A stretch of DNA of 7,392 nucleotides from Bacteriovoracales bacterium (GTDB lineage: Bacteria; Bdellovibrionota; Bacteriovoracia; Bacteriovoracales; Bacteriovoracaceae). The stretch lies in NCBI GenBank assembly GCA_007117175.1, contig SKGZ01000108.1, positions 1 through 7,392 of the forward strand. The letters run 5' to 3'. The position numbers and the translations under genes were made by a program. Shown piece by piece: positions 7,121 through 7,392 of the stretch. Every line of letters begins with the position of its first letter. Within the stretch, counting starts at the first letter, position 1. The notes beneath the pieces are model-generated. The model was not told the DNA's origin. It searched no databases and was given only the letters and a program-made list of their open reading frames with translations.

Positions 7121-7163
7121 TTTTTTTTCATGGCCAGTGAAGATTTTCTTGCCAGAAAAAAAA
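7121..7163 (+). repeat. Long stem-loop directly abutting the tRNA CCA end
   Basis: Eight T and a C (7121-7129) pair with G and eight A (7155-7163). After one unpaired A, TGGC (7131-7134) pairs with GCCA (7151-7154), and AAGA (7140-7143) can pair with TCTT (7147-7150). On the plus strand A residues, not T, follow the stem, so it is not a standard terminator. A processing stem for tRNA 3' end release is one reading. The right arm overlaps a promoter-like sequence. Confidence 0.6.
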
Positions 7164-7177
7164 GAATGGGCTATAAA
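7149..7177 (+). promoter_or_regulatory. Second sigma70-like promoter between tRNA-Ala and the rRNA leader
   Basis: TTGCCA (7149-7154) and TATAAA (7172-7177) each match consensus at five of six positions with a 17-base spacer. AT-rich DNA lies upstream. Predicted start is near 7184, 15 bases before the boxA. In AT-rich DNA such matches arise by chance more often, so this is weaker than the promoter at 6989, though the position before boxA fits an rRNA promoter. Confidence 0.45.
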
Positions 7178-7198
7178 GAGCAGCTCGAAATTTAATTT

Positions 7199-7212
7199 TG
7201 ATCTTTGACAAT
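7199..7212 (+). promoter_or_regulatory. rRNA antitermination boxA
   Basis: TGATCTTTGACAAT closely resembles the E. coli rrn boxA (TGCTCTTTAACAAT), differing at two bases, and the similarity continues a few bases beyond. In RNA this binds NusB-S10 and keeps RNA polymerase from terminating early in untranslated rRNA operons. It occurs in 16S leaders and in front of 23S within spacers, so it marks the downstream region as rRNA but does not say which one. Confidence 0.7.
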
Positions 7213-7235
7213 TGAATAAAACAGTATTTGAAAAT

Positions 7236-7259
7236 CGACTTTGATTTCGATCGAAGTCG
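7236..7259 (+). other. Leader RNA hairpin with UUCG tetraloop
   Basis: CGACTTTGAT (7236-7245) pairs with ATCGAAGTCG (7250-7259) over ten base pairs including one G-U pair, closing the loop TTCG. It lies 24 bases after boxA. The G-U pair is better tolerated on the plus-strand RNA, consistent with function in the rRNA precursor. There is no T-run after it, so it is not a terminator. Confidence 0.6.
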
Positions 7260-7292
7260 GTGGAGAGAAGAGAAGGAACCCGTCAATTAAGA

Positions 7293-7315
7293 GGCATATG
7301 TGGGGACACATTGCC
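7293..7315 (+). other. Leader RNA hairpin with GNRA-type tetraloop
   Basis: GGCA (7293-7296) and ATGTG (7298-7302), separated by one bulged T, pair with CACAT (7307-7311) and TGCC (7312-7315). The loop is GGGA, a GNRA-class tetraloop. Together with the preceding hairpin this shows the stretch is structured RNA rather than coding sequence. Confidence 0.55.
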
Positions 7316-7343
7316 GAGTTTTTACTTTTGCTCAGTTATTTAC

Positions 7344-7364
7344 TAAGACGAATGTTAAGACGAA
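7344..7364 (+). repeat. Short direct repeat, two copies of TAAGACGAA
   Basis: The nine-base unit occurs at 7344-7352 and 7356-7364, separated by TGT (12-base period). It lies just before the proposed rRNA 5' end. No function is evident. Confidence 0.5.
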
Positions 7365-7379
7365 AGAATCCAAATTTTT

Positions 7380-7392
7380 TTAAGAGCTACGA
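7380..7392 (+). rRNA. Tentative 5' edge of 23S rRNA, cut by the window end
   Basis: The last bases, TTAAGAGCTACGA, resemble the start of many bacterial 23S genes (an AAGCTACTAAGGGC-like opening). They follow a tRNA-Ala(UGC) and a boxA about 180 bases earlier, the spacing expected for the 3' half of a 16S-23S spacer. They fit the 16S opening AGAGTTTGATC less well. Only 13 bases are visible, so this is a tentative call; a 16S gene starting just outside the window is the alternative. Confidence 0.35.

Noticed and set aside
7121..7128. T8 run after tRNA-Ala as a simple terminator.
   Set aside because: The tRNA T-arm and acceptor do not form a terminator stem, and the T-run pairs with the A-run downstream; boxA after it implies transcription continues.
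7370..7392. Start of 16S rRNA at the window end.
   Set aside because: The near-invariant 16S opening AGAGTTTGATC is not matched (AGAGCTACGA instead). A 16S start beyond the window cannot be excluded.

Overview
The window carries one plus-strand gene cluster for an aa3/caa3-like cytochrome c oxidase and its assembly factors, followed by a tRNA-Ala gene and what looks like the leader of a ribosomal RNA gene. The AT-leaning composition, the fused heme A synthase/heme O synthase, a short (five-helix type) subunit III, a separate di-heme cytochrome c lipoprotein and a COX4_pro-type subunit IV suggest a Gram-negative, aerobically respiring bacterium. A member of the former Deltaproteobacteria, perhaps a Bdellovibrionota relative, fits best. 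That placement is a guess from gene style and cannot be proved here.

Layout. 1-1687: 3' part of a ctaA-ctaB fusion whose start lies upstream of the window. 1720-2523: subunit II with a complete CuA site. 2523-4259: subunit I with all heme and CuB ligands. 4264-4824: subunit III. 4839-5738: di-heme cytochrome c lipoprotein. 5738-6385: SCO/SenC copper chaperone. 6399-6677: small subunit IV. 6701-6865: an unrecognised 54-residue single-span membrane protein. Gaps are 0-32 bases and several stop/start codons overlap, so this reads as one operon whose promoter lies upstream of the window. The enzymes make heme O and then heme A, SCO delivers copper to CuA, and the lipoprotein cytochrome is a likely electron donor to CuA.

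6866-7044 holds a weak terminator-like hairpin and then a near-consensus sigma70-type promoter. 7045-7120 is tRNA-Ala(UGC). 7121-7392 has no convincing protein gene. It contains a stem-loop abutting the tRNA, a second promoter-like sequence, an rRNA antitermination boxA, two tetraloop hairpins, and a 3' edge resembling the 5' end of 23S rRNA. No 16S gene lies upstream of the tRNA, so the arrangement looks like an rRNA unit lacking its 16S gene.

The most interesting points are the loss of the K-pathway lysine (Phe instead) in an otherwise canonical A-type subunit I, and the possible unlinked 23S rRNA gene with its tRNA-Ala spacer retained.
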